Source of the DNA: Macrostomum hystrix
Taxonomy: Eukaryota; Platyhelminthes; Macrostomidae
Direction: 5' to 3'
Length of the DNA stretch: 64,000 nucleotides
NCBI GenBank assembly: GCA_950097015.1
Contig: CATNEN010000038.1
Location: 16,884,001 to 16,948,000, forward strand
Shown piece after piece: positions 49,501 to 58,800 of the stretch (position 1 is its first letter; each line of letters opens with the position of its first letter). A program made the position numbers and the translations under genes. Below the pieces are notes generated by a model. The model worked only from the letters and a program-made list of their open reading frames with translations. It was not told where the DNA came from and did no database searches.

Positions 49501-50084
49501 GGAAGAATGGGATCTTTGATTATTGAGTTTGAATGGGAAGAATGGGATCTTTGAATGAGTGTGACTGGGAAGAATGGGATCTTTGATTGAGTGTGAATGG
49601 GAAGAATGGGATCTTTGATTGAGTGTGACGGGGAACAATGGGATCTTTGATTGAGTGTGACAGGGGAACAATGGAATCTTTGATTGAGTGTGACAGGGGA
49701 ACAATGGGATCTTTGATTGAGTGTGACCGGGAACAATGGGATCTTTGATTAAGTTTGAACGGGAAGAATGGGATCTTTGATTGAGTGTGAATGGGAAGAA
49801 TGGGATCTTTGATTGAGTGTGAATGGGAAGAATGGGATATTTGATTGAGTGTGACTGGGAAGAATGGGATCTTTGATTGAGTGTGACTGGGAAGAATGGG
49901 ATCTTTGATTGAGTTTGAATGGGAACAATAGGATATTTGATTTAGTAGTCCCAATTCGCAACCGGTTCTCAAAAATGTTCTCTTCATGTTGTTCTCAGAA
50001 CACGCGTGTCTTACCTATCGGAAGTAGGCTGGCGGCCAGTAGGCAGAGTAAATACACGAATTTCATCGAGTTCAATTGCTGCAT
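34513..50084 (-). CDS. Nicotinic acetylcholine receptor alpha-type subunit
   Basis: Eight exons on the minus strand (50084-50015, 48054-47909, 44202-44048, 42547-42228, 39852-39383, 39157-38921, 34796-34718, 34622-34513) join in phase to 528 aa. Visible: a signal peptide ([15 protein letters not shown]), [29 protein letters not shown], the 15-residue Cys-loop [15 protein letters not shown], and vicinal cysteines in [10 protein letters not shown] that define alpha subunits. M1 ([20 protein letters not shown]) and M2 ([17 protein letters not shown]; Glu at the inner ring suggests cation selectivity) follow, then M3, a short cytoplasmic loop ending [27 protein letters not shown] and M4. The product is a pentameric cation channel gated by acetylcholine at synapses or sensory cells. 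The acceptor of exon 6 has a weak pyrimidine tract. Introns are mostly tandem arrays. Confidence 0.93.
34903..38890. repeat. 4-kb array of a 32-bp unit in receptor intron 6
   Basis: Units contain CACTTCTGTGTTCTCTATTG then AGAGTCATCTGT, about 124 copies, very homogeneous. The marker variant CTACCG followed by TTTTGGGTG recurs at 35931, 36635, 37307, 38011 and 38491, giving higher-order periods of 21-22 units (672-704 bp). The array fills the intron to about 30 bases from the donor and about 105 from the acceptor. Confidence 0.95.
39297..39365 (+). repeat. SINE family 1 head fragment in receptor intron 5
   Basis: GAGTGGCAGAGCGTTTAACG and GTTTGCCTCTCGCCCAAGGT match the tRNA-like head at 91-140. 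The body is absent. The copy is immediately next to exon 5 and overlaps nothing coding. Confidence 0.55.
39885..40345. repeat. 20-bp tandem array in receptor intron 4
   Basis: The consensus is TTATCATCTCACCCACTGTG, about 23 copies. It starts about 30 bases from the 3' splice site of the exon at 39852. Confidence 0.9.
40985..41762. repeat. 37-bp tandem array in receptor intron 4
   Basis: Units share AATGGATTGCTAGTCTAGCC followed by CGTTAGTGAAGGAATGG or CGTGGGTTAAAGAATAG, about 21 copies. It is homologous to the array in intron 2 of the same gene. Each unit holds the hyphenated palindrome GCTAG-T-CTAGC. Confidence 0.92.
42555..43225. repeat. 32-bp tandem array (type A') in receptor intron 3
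   Basis: Units contain AATGGGATTTGGGATTGACT then GAGAATAGAAAG, about 20 copies. The array begins next to the 3' splice site of the exon at 42547. Confidence 0.92.
43226..43815. repeat. 32-bp tandem array (type A) in receptor intron 3
   Basis: Units contain AATGGGATCTTTGATTGAGT then GTGACGGGGAAC, about 18 almost identical copies. It is contiguous with, and clearly related to, the A' array, and homologous to the intron 1 array. Confidence 0.93.
43905..44040 (-). repeat. 5'-truncated SINE family 1 in receptor intron 3
   Basis: The body, read on the minus strand, matches the CAAGGGCGTAAATTT / CACACGTGTGAACATCTGCC segments of the family. It starts within about 8 bases of the exon 3 donor (GTGAGTG at 44047-44041). 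Confidence 0.6.
44530..47862. repeat. 3.3-kb array of a 37-bp unit in receptor intron 2
   Basis: Units share AATGGATTGCTAGTCTAGCT then TATGAATGAAGGAATAG (or TGTGAATG), about 90 copies, some 38 bp with TTAATG. It ends about 45 bases from the exon 2 donor. It is homologous to the 40985-41762 array, with the palindromic half the better conserved part. Confidence 0.95.
48728..49945. repeat. 32-bp tandem array (type A) in receptor intron 1
   Basis: Units contain AATGGGATCTTTGATTGAGT then TTGAACGGGAAG or GTGAATGGGAAG, about 38 copies with a few 33- and 35-bp units. It is homologous to the 43226-43815 array. Confidence 0.93.
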
Positions 50085-50895
50085 GGCTTCTGTAATCTCT
50101 GTCGCAACTGTAATAAATATGTTTCGCAGTAGACAATTCGCTAAAGATTCTTCCATAAGCGGCGGCTACTAAACTATATATTTATAATAAGTTTCGCAGT
50201 TGCCAAACGCAGCTGCAATCTGATTGGCTGTCTGTCTAAATGCATTGTAACTGGCAGCCCTGCAATGAATTTTGAATCCAATGAGACACAGTATACGATC
50301 AAATTGACAGCTCTAAGATGTACCAGGGGACTCTGTCCTGTGGAGCTGATTTGTAATATGATATTTGTTTGATTGTTACCTACAGAATTGACGATCGAAG
50401 AAAATTCCAGGGATGGGAAGAATTTCCAGGAAATTAGGGATTTTTCTGGTTTTGGAATCGGCAACATCAAAATACCTGTAAGGTAAGCACTCGCAATGCT
50501 CTAAACACAATTTAGATAATTTTTGCTTCCTTTCTCCAATACTTGCCTGCAGAAATGGTTGAACGAACAGCTCCGGAATCGCATCGAATTAAAAAGACTC
50601 GGAGCAGTAAAGCAGAACAGCAGCGTTTCAATTCTCAATATCAAATCTAATTTGCCTCTGCTCATTGGAAATATGCAAATGAAAATGAAACTTTCATTCT
50701 CCTTAAATTTTAGCGACGAAACGATTCCGCTGTCATGGGTTACCGAGGCAATATTTTGGTTGGCTGCAGACACAAACAGGCAGAGCTTTAGTAGACGAAT
50801 AAAACAGCTTTAGTGTTAATCCGATTCAGAATCCGCGCGAGGGTCGTCAGCAACAGTTGAAATTCGCAGCTGAACAATTGATTACGGATTTAGTG
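50085..50895. promoter_or_regulatory. Divergent promoter region, receptor (-) and WSC gene (+)
   Basis: About 810 bases separate two divergent start codons. On the minus strand TATAAATA (50186-50179) lies about 95 bases before the receptor ATG, with an inverted CCAAT (CAGCCAATCAGA, around 50221-50232) further out. GTTTCGCAGT occurs at about 50128 and 50191. An octamer ATGCAAAT is at 50673-50680 on the WSC side. No gene is seen in the interval. Assignments rest on motifs only. Confidence 0.35.
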
Positions 50896-51708
50896 ATGAA
50901 GGAAGAGGCCAAACTGGGCATGCTTGTTCTGCTTCTCTGCTGCGCCAGCACTGTGGCTCTGGGACGCCAGTTCGAAATCGTGAGCCTCGGCTGCTACGTG
51001 GACGGCAACGATGGAGTGAGAGACTTCAATGGCCTGAAGAACTGGGGATTCAACAGGGTTGGCAGTGTGGATGTCTGGCAGACAGAGGCTGGAATCCGCA
51101 CCGACGCGATGACCTGGGAGCTGTGCAGCGGCTTCTGCGCTCTGGGTGGCTTCCAGTTCATGGCTGTACAGGGCAGGTCCTGGTGCGCCTGTGACAACTC
51201 GTACGGCTCGCAGGGACGAGCACCTGACTATGAATGCTATTCCACTTGTCCAGGAAACACAGCCCAGATTTGTGGAGGCCAATTTAGAAACAGCGTGTTT
51301 CAAATAAACTACAAAATTCGTGAGTCTAATGTTTTATTCCAAAACTTTTCATTATCACAAATATAGGCAAAGTTCTTAATTATTAGTTAGTATCTTAATT
51401 AACGAAAAACTCAAAGAAAAAATATTTTTAATGGTACTTGAGCCTCCTGCTCCTAATTCAAAACGCTGATCGTTGAAGGCGACGAGTTCGCTTTTAGCGA
51501 CCGGACGTTGATCGGCCTCACAGCTGTGGACGCTCCTGTCAGCAGGACCCTGAGCACTCGCGGGCTGATGCAGTGCGTGAGCCGCTGCCTGACTGGCTGC
51601 GAGGCCGTGCTCTTCATCCCGGAGACTGGGCAGTGCCACCTGCTGGAGTTCGCAGCTGTGCCAAATGCGTTCAACAACGGAGTCGGCAAGTATTTTGTCC
51701 GTGGCTAA
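50896..51708 (+). CDS. Secreted WSC domain protein, copy 1
   Basis: Exons 50896-51319 and 51479-51708 give 217 aa. Start chosen at the first ATG before a signal peptide (MLVLLLCCASTVALG). A WSC domain follows (SLGCYVD, CSGFCALGGFQFMAVQGRSW, CACDNSYGSQG, CPGNTAQICGG), a cysteine-rich module thought to bind carbohydrate. Exon 2 encodes a second cysteine module (LMQCVSRCLTGCEAVLF, GQCHLLEF) resembling a PAN/apple domain. The protein is probably extracellular. The join (ATT C|GTGAGT to GTTGAAG|GC) is supported by alignment with the paralogue at 55379-56257. No membrane anchor is seen. Ligand unknown. Confidence 0.85.
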
Positions 51709-51840
51709 ACCTGGCAGAGACTTGGTGGTGCACTATCAATGAAACGGTGACTTTAAGGGGCAATGAGTTTTTAGAATATTATAATGCCCTTTCCTGTTCC
51801 TTCCCCTCACAAAGCCCTGTGACTCAGCCCCAGTGACCTT

Positions 51841-51846
51841 AATAAA
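51841..51846 (+). terminator. Candidate polyadenylation signal AATAAA for WSC copy 1
   Basis: AATAAA lies 133 bases after the stop codon at 51706-51708, in the sense orientation, followed by T-rich sequence. Confidence 0.5.
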
Positions 51847-52064
51847 TCAAACGGAAATTTTCTAAAATATCTGTCTGTCAAACATTTTTAGAATGAGAAA
51901 GATGATGTCCATATATGTTGTCTAGTCATATTTAAAGGAGACATATGCACCTATTTTTGTTAATTTATGATTTTCCTATTCGAAAAATCAGAAAACACTT
52001 ATGTATATGATAGTGGCTGCTTAATTGGCATTCTGTGGTTAGAAAGTCTGAGGCTGCGTTTAAC

Positions 52065-54278
52065 CAAAGATTATAAATACCCAAGATACGTCACTCAATG
52101 CAAAAATCTGGTTTTCGCTCTCATCACACACTTTATGCCATAGACAAACATTCGGCCAGCTACAAATCGCCAAATTCGCATCATCATCAGCAGCAGCAGT
52201 CGTTTCCAGAATTTTTCTTTTCTTTTGAAGCACAGCACACCAAAGCAAAGCACTCTGTTGCGTCAGAGGCTGTTTAACATCAGTTTACTCGGTTCCTCCG
52301 AAGGACGGAAGAAGAGTGCAGCTTCACAGCTTTCCATCGAAGAATGATATAGCACAAGAATGGCTTCGATGGCTTCGATCGCTGACAATCTTGGAGCTGA
52401 ATCATTTAAATCTGGATTTCGTAAGGAAGCACAGGCTGAAGGTTTGTGGCCTTCACTTTCGGGACGAAGACTTTGTCAGACAAGCAGTGGGCAGAAGCAG
52501 GCCAGGAGCAAGGCTTCGGAAGAGCACTCTACCGGATTGCGACTCATTTCCTCCTCTGCTACGACCAGTCTCCCCTGATCCTGAACCTCTGCCAGATAAC
52601 ATTGCTGACAATCTATACCCACCAGTGCTGCAGAGCTTTGCAGAAGCATCAAGGTCTGACATGCGACCTTCACCGGTTGAACCTGCCTCAGGCACTAGCG
52701 ACTTGAAGGCACTGCCTGCTATGCGCTGCAAGATAGTTCGTCAGCGCAAGACTATCAAAGACCTACAGACCAAGTGCAGAAGGCTCCATTCAATAGCCCG
52801 TACAAGCTCTATGCGATGTAAAACGAAGCAGAAAGGACTTAGATGGACAAGATCTGAATTGAACAGGGCGATAGCACTGCACCATCACAGCCCTGCAGCG
52901 TACCGCCACCTAAGAGCCTCCGAAGACTTGGGTCTGCCGTCAGAAGCGACTATCAGAAGGCATAATCAACTGCTGTTTAGGCAGGAGGGCGTGTGCTCGA
53001 AGATCATCTCGGAGTTGCGTGATTGCATGGAGAGGAAGCCTGATCGGTACCGACTCGCAAAGCTGTGTGGATGCCATGCACCTCACCCCCTCATTACGCT
53101 ACCATGAACTCACCGACAGCATAATTGGTTGGTCAACTGGCAATAATGCTGCTCAGGAGCGGAAGCCGGTAAATCAAGCAGCAGTTGCAATGTTACGCGG
53201 CATAGCAGCACCATGGAAACAACCGATTGCGTACTTCACTTCGTACCACGGCATGAGCCAGCATCAGTTTAGGTCGGCAATTGACACTTGCTTGCGAGCA
53301 GCACACTCAGCTGGTAATCACAGTCAAAGCTTTGGTCTGCGATCAGGAGACCACACAGTGGGCGTACTTGAAGAGCATAACAGTAGATGGCAAGTGCAGC
53401 ATGCAACATCCTATAACTGGAGATGATGTTTACCTCATGATCGACATTCAGCACTGCTTAAAAAACTTGCGCAACTGTCTCATGCGGTCGGACATCGAAT
53501 ACGCGGAGGGCAAGCTGGCAAGTTGGCACCATGTTGCCGACTTCTATGACAGTTAGTGCCAGCGGGAGTTAAAGCTAGCAGTAAAGCTGAAGGAGTGCCA
53601 TATCAATCCAAAAATCGGGCAGAAGATGCGAGTGGCACTGGCAGCTCTGTCACTCCGTTGCGGGTGGCATGCGCACCGCGGTCTCTCACAATCAGCTCGG
53701 CTCACAGGCACTGTCGACAGCTGATTTTATCGACAGAGTAAACGAATATTTCGATTTGCTGAACTCGACAGGACTTCTTGAGCGATCTGGCAGGCGAGCT
53801 GTAACACTTGAGACACTGGATGCATTCAGAGAGAAGATGGATCGATCAGGCTTTGAGCTTCATCGGCAGCTGTTGTGCTATAGCACTGTAATTTGTTAAG
53901 TCGAACTGCTCATCTCTGTCCTCGACTTTTTTCTCACCATGTTTTTCGTGTTCTATGCGTATTTTTATATGCGTGTAAATATAAAATTATTATAAAATAT
54001 AATTTATAAAATTTATAAAATTGCCAGGCGAAATAGTTCTAGCGCCAGCAACAACCTATGCACATGCGTAATTTGATATAAATTCACTTAAATTTATGAA
54101 GTTCAATTCATCAATTTGTGCAATATACCACGTATGAGTATTCCGGCAATAAAAAATAGCAGCATTCATTCATGAAATGGTGCATAGCGCTATCAATGTC
54201 TATGGCATAAAGTGTGTGATGAGAGCGAAAACCAGATTTTTGCATTGAGTGGCGTATCTTGGGTATTTATAATCTTTG
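52065..54278 (+). mobile_element. P-element-type THAP transposon, decayed
   Basis: 82-bp terminal inverted repeats at 52065-52146 and 54197-54278 are nearly identical (one T/C difference seen) and bracket a transposase-like gene. Further out, TTTAACCA occurs at 52059-52066 and 54309-54316, a possible 8-bp target duplication, but the right copy lies 30 bases beyond the TIR, so the true ends are uncertain. THAP plus RNase H-like motifs place it in the P superfamily. Confidence 0.75.
52229..53899 (+). pseudogene. THAP-domain (P-element-like) transposase, frameshifted
   Basis: The first frame (open from 52229, no ATG) has the THAP zinc finger: a CCVRGC cysteine pair, LHSFPSKN, the THAP tryptophan, VCGLHFRDEDF. 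A helix-rich segment (LRWTRSELNRAIALHHHSP, AYRHLRASEDLGLPSEATIR) resembles P/THAP9 transposases. The catalytic part continues in two other frames: AAVAMLRGIAAPWKQPIAYF (53019-53426) and ALVCDQETTQWAYLKSI with DIQHCLKNLRN (53281-53556). STADFIDRVNEYFDLLNSTG (53669-53899) closes it. At least three frame changes and a stop mean it cannot make an intact transposase unless spliced in unseen ways. Confidence 0.8.
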
Positions 54279-55378
54279 CCGAGGACTATTGAGCGTGGCC
54301 GAGGACTTTTTAACCATAGACTGCAAATTGAGCAGCCACTATTTTATATGAAATTCGATTTGGTTTGGCGCCCATTATATGGTTTAATGGGCCCCGTTTT
54401 CGGGACCATTATATGGCACACTGGTTCAAGACTTCGCATTTCCAACCATAGACGATAGATTCGTGGCTCAGAATGCGCCCATTAAACGTCCATTAACGAC
54501 GAAATCGGATTTTATAAATCTATAAAATACGATTGCTTATTTAATCGGTAAAAAATTGTACTATTCTGAGCCGGGAATGTGTTGTCTATGGTAATTTTTG
54601 GTGAGATTATTTGACAAAAACTAGGATATTATATCATATAATCTCCTCGAAAAAAGGAGCACTAATATATGGAACATTGAAGTGAACTTTGAATTCGGCT
54701 TTTACGTTTTGCCACCACTGACTGACTGGCTGCTTCGTGAGAAATTAATTTTTTGTCTATGGTCGGAATCAAATGGTCTAAACCTATATGTCTATCAATC
54801 AGATGGGATGCCCCCGAAAATAAGCAATCGAATTGCATATATGATAAATGCCGTTCAATTCATCATAGTCTATGTCTAAATATCTAACTATGAGTATATT
54901 ATTTCACATTTCACATCACATCAAGATATGCATATCTTGAAAATCTGGCAACTTCTGAACCGAGTTCCATTGTTATTTTTTTAATCCCACCTACTAATTA
55001 TAAAAGTGTTTCGTTACTGGCTGTCAGTCCTTGAAGAATGCTCTTAGAGATTTAATCAAATTTCTTTATTTCCTCTCGATGCCAAGTTGCTGCTTGCGTA
55101 ATCAATGCATATGAAAATGAAATCAAATCGTTGATGTCAAAACAGATAGAATCAGTATTTTCTGCTAAGAAGTTTATATTTTCACAAGTTTTTCCTCTCA
55201 CCGTGAGTAACATTTTTTTACTTTTTTGTTTGCCATGTCGACAGCAGTGAGCTGGCTTTTCTCTACAGCGAGCATCTATCTGCTCATTGAGGGTAGCCTG
55301 TCTGACACCTGTGGGATCGTATTTGAGCAGAGAAAGGTGCATCACAGACATTGCAACACGCGGAGCGCTGGGTTATTT
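54279..55378. other. AT-rich spacer between transposon and WSC copy 2
   Basis: It contains a small TIR element (54446-54591) and several further CCATAGAC/GTCTATGG motifs (54314, about 54757). No gene was recognised. Confidence 0.5.
54446..54591. mobile_element. 146-bp MITE-like element with CCATAGAC ends
   Basis: The left end is CCATAGAC, A, ATTC, then GGCTCAGAAT. The right end reverse complemented has the same blocks at the same spacing (28 positions, about seven mismatches). No clear target duplication. Confidence 0.5.
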
Positions 55379-56257
55379 TTAGGCACGCACGTAGAACTGT
55401 GCATTGTTGCTGCTGCTTAGATCAGTTGGCACGGCAGCGAACTCCAGCAGATAGCACAGGTCAGTCTCCGGGTTGAAAATCGCGGCCTCACAGCCCGTGG
55501 CGCACAGCATCAGGCATTGTGCCGCGTTCAGAGCGTTCAACGTCCTGTAGGGCATTGTGACTAGACCGACTAGAGTCCGATTTCCAATGACGAACTTGCT
55601 TTCTGAATGATTCAAGCCATAGACAATCCGATTGATTCGGTTAAGCACCTTAGCACCCAATGCTCCATGGTTGCTCTAATTAAATAATAATAATAATGTA
55701 CTTTCTACGCACTTTCCAGCAAAGAGAATCTGCTTTTGGTGCAAATCGAATCGAATTGAATCGAACTCAATGACGTGGCATTTCTTACATAATTAATGCT
55801 TGTTTTACTCACTGCATTTACTGCCGTAGATGTAGTTTAGCTGGAACACGCTGTTTCTCCATGGGCCTCCACAAATCTGGGCTGTATTTCCCGGACATGT
55901 AGCATAGCAATCACTGTCAGATGCTGGTCCCTGCGAGCCGTACGAGTTGTCACAGGCGCACCAGGACCTGCCCTGTACAGCCATGAACGGGAAGCCACCC
56001 AGAGCGCAGAAGCCGCTGCACAGCTCCCTGGTCATCGAGTTGGTGCGGATTCCAGCATCTGCCTGGACGACATCCACTACACTGCCAATCCTGTTGACTC
56101 CCCAGTTCTTCAGGCCCTTGAAGTCTCTCACTCCATTGGTGGCGTCCACGTAGCAGCCGAGGCTCACGATTTCGAACTGGCGGTATGAAAACGAAGCAGC
56201 TGCAAGGCTCAGGAGCAGGGTCATAAAGCAAGGTATCGCTGGTAGAATAGTCGGCAT
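55379..56257 (-). CDS. Secreted WSC domain protein, copy 2
   Basis: Exons 56257-55813 and 55602-55379 on the minus strand give 222 aa. The signal peptide is FMTLLLSLAAASFS. The WSC domain (SLGCYVDATNGVRDFKGLKN, CACDNSYGSQG, CPGNTAQICGG) and the PAN-like second module (LNAAQCLMLCATGCEAAIF, DLCYLLEFAAVP) match copy 1 closely. Exon structure is identical (TGC A|GTGAGT to CATTCAG|AA). It faces copy 1 tail to tail, 3.7 kb away, with the P-type transposon between. Probably extracellular; function unknown. Confidence 0.85.
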
Positions 56258-57154
56258 GACTAAAAGCTGCAGTTCCGTATGAATTGTTTATTATATTGAT
56301 GGCTTTTTTCGCAGGCAGTTTTAATTTCTGAGACTGCCGTTATTTATCCGAGTCGCTGGAGCTGCGAATTCTATTTGAATAATCCAGCATTATTGAATCG
56401 CAAATAGCGACATCAAATACTGCTTGCGCTGAGGGACTCTACTCAGCTGGTCACGCTACTGTGAGCTAGGCGCATGAGCTGCTACCTGCTCTGCCTAAGG
56501 TGAATACAGATTACTAAGGGAGGAAAATGATGGGGAATCATATATATTGAACGTAATTGGGGATGCAAAGAGAAGAGATAAACTCTGATGTCGAAGACGC
56601 CTAGTCGACTGGAAGAGTGATAATCTGTTGCCATAGAGACCATTCGTGTAATACTACGCGAAGTGTATTTACATATCGACGCTACCGATTTAGCAAGTAT
56701 GAGTACTTTGGTGTCAGCGATTGAGATAACAAAAGCACATCTATAGCCAGAGCTACCAGAGGCCTAGTACAACTTCAGTGTGGGTTTGTTAGTTGTTAGT
56801 CACCGTTTCCTGTTGTTGGCTGCACAGACAGCATTGTACACGTTAAATTAAAGTGATTTGTCTATGGTCAGCGCTGCACATCAAACAGGCAGTGAGGGAA
56901 AAGTATTGTTTGGCCCGAATGACTCTCTCGCTTTCCTGCTGGATGGAAATCCCAGGCGGTCAATGCGATGTGTATAATGAGGCGAATGAGACACGCACCA
57001 TCTGATTCAGGAAAATGGCTAGAATCTATCATGTATTACAAATGAGGCAGTATAAAGCATGCATTGAGGCTGACCTGGACAAATCTATACTACTAAAGCA
57101 AAAGCATTCACAGACCAACGTTAATTAACGGCTGGCTTAAAATCTCCCGTGTGT

Positions 57155-57995
57155 AAAACAGATTTGTGTGGCTGCCATCAGAGATTTGTGTGGCTGCATG
57201 CCATTAGAGATTTGTGTGGCTGCCATTAGAGATTTGTGTGGCTGCCATTAGAGATTTGTGTGGTTGCCATCAGAGATTTGTGTGGTTGCCATCAGAGATT
57301 TGTGTGGTTGCCATCAGAGATTTGTGTGGTTGCCATCAGAGATTTGTGTGGCTGCATGCCATCAGAGATTTGTGTGGCTGCATGCCATCAGAGATTTGTG
57401 TGGCTGCATGCCATCAGAGATTTGTGTGGCTGCATGCCATCAGAGATTTGTGTTGTTGCCATTAGAGATTTGTGTGATTGCATGCCATCAGAGATTTGTG
57501 TGGCTGCATGCCATCAGAGATTTGTGTGGCTGCATGCCATCAGAGATTTGTGTGGCTGCATGCCATCAGAGATTTGTCTTGTTGCCATCAGAGATTTGTG
57601 TGGCTGCATGCCATCAGAGATTTGTGTGGCTGCATGCCATCAGAGATTTGTCTTGTTGCCATCAGAGATTTGTGTGGCTGCATGCCATTAGAGATTTGTG
57701 TGGCTGCATGCCATCAGAGATTTGTGTGGCTGCATGCCATCAGAGATTTGTGTGGCTGCATGCCATTAGAGATTTGTGTGGCTGCATGCCATTAGAGATT
57801 TGTGTGGCTGCATGCCATTAGAGATTTGTGTGGCTGCATGCCATCAGAGATTTGTGTGGCTGCATGCCATCAGAGATTTGTGTGGCTGCATGCCATCAGA
57901 GATTTGTGTTGTTGCCATCAGAGATTTGTGTGGCTGCATGACATCAGAGATTTGAGTGGCTGCATGCCATCAGAGCTTTGTGTGGCGCGGCCGCC
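57155..57995. repeat. Minisatellite alternating 22- and 26-bp units
   Basis: The short unit is GAGATTTGTGTGGCTGCC plus ATCA. The long unit inserts CATG, creating GCATGC. Early units are mostly 22 bp (with TGGTTGCC), later ones 26 bp. A few TGTTGTTGCC and TCTTGTTGCC units recur within it. Confidence 0.92.
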
Positions 57996-58792
57996 TCTGA
58001 ACTTACCCGCTAGCGACGAGAAACGAGAATCACTCTATACGTACATGTAACGTCACTTGAGTTACATAATGTCTGTGGCCCAAACAGGAGATCGAATTTA
58101 GTGAAACTGCGTGTTTTTCTGTTGCATCTATGCAGAATAGAATGAATCAGCAGAGAAGTGATTTAGCTTCATGCCGATAGCCAGCAGTTTAAGAAATCTC
58201 AGTTCGAATATCTAAAGCCATCTATCTGCTAGGATCGAAGTGGTAGCGCTTAATCCCTCGGGGCAGAATAAACAAGTTAGTGTTTGGGATCTCCAGACAT
58301 GCACAGAGAAGAGGATCCATATATACATACTTTAACTGTGTTGGTGAATAGGAAAAAAAACTCAGAAAGATTCTGAACTAATAGCAGTCTCCGCCAGGGC
58401 AAAGGCTTTGCGACAGAGAAAAGAAAATTGATTAATTTTTTCCCTTCCCACAACCAAATTGATCGCATTCATGGCCTGCTGCAGCTCGTCTGCCTATCTC
58501 TGCAACAAACTCCTAGATCTCCGAACGCTCTTATAACCTTCTCTTTTCTATATACTGCAGGACCATATGCTTGTTCTGTGAGTGCGAATTCTTGTTGTAG
58601 TTTCCAGAAAGAAAGACCGAACGATTGGGAGATCGAGAGGACCGCATATGCTTAGGCATAACAGTTACCATATGAAGCATAGAGTGATCAGGCAGTGCAA
58701 TTAAGGGAGAGGAGGATCTTATTTTGAACCAAGCCAATTGCTAGCTGGCTCGATTGAATGGAGCAGCTCTATAGCCACCCATGCATGCAGTG

Positions 58793-58800
58793 TATAAAGG
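58793..58800 (+). promoter_or_regulatory. Orphan TATA box
   Basis: TATAAAGG lies in a locally GC-richer stretch with a small palindrome (GATCATAAATGATC) downstream. The first ATG after it opens only a 20-codon frame, so the transcript, if any, would be non-coding or spliced. Weak evidence. Confidence 0.25.

Noticed and set aside
48684-49987. Several overlapping minus-strand frames of [12 protein letters not shown] type
   Set aside because: Produced by the 32-bp array in receptor intron 1.
50523-50813. 96-codon plus-strand frame upstream of WSC copy 1
   Set aside because: No family resemblance, no signal or splice support; overlaps the divergent promoter interval.
53281-53556. Independent host gene with a CDQ / DIQHCLKNLRN motif
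   Set aside because: It is the catalytic segment of the THAP transposase in a shifted frame inside the TIRs.
57214-58050. Cys-rich repeat frames (EICVAACHQRFVWLHAI)
   Set aside because: Minisatellite read in all three frames; no start context, signal peptide or splice support.
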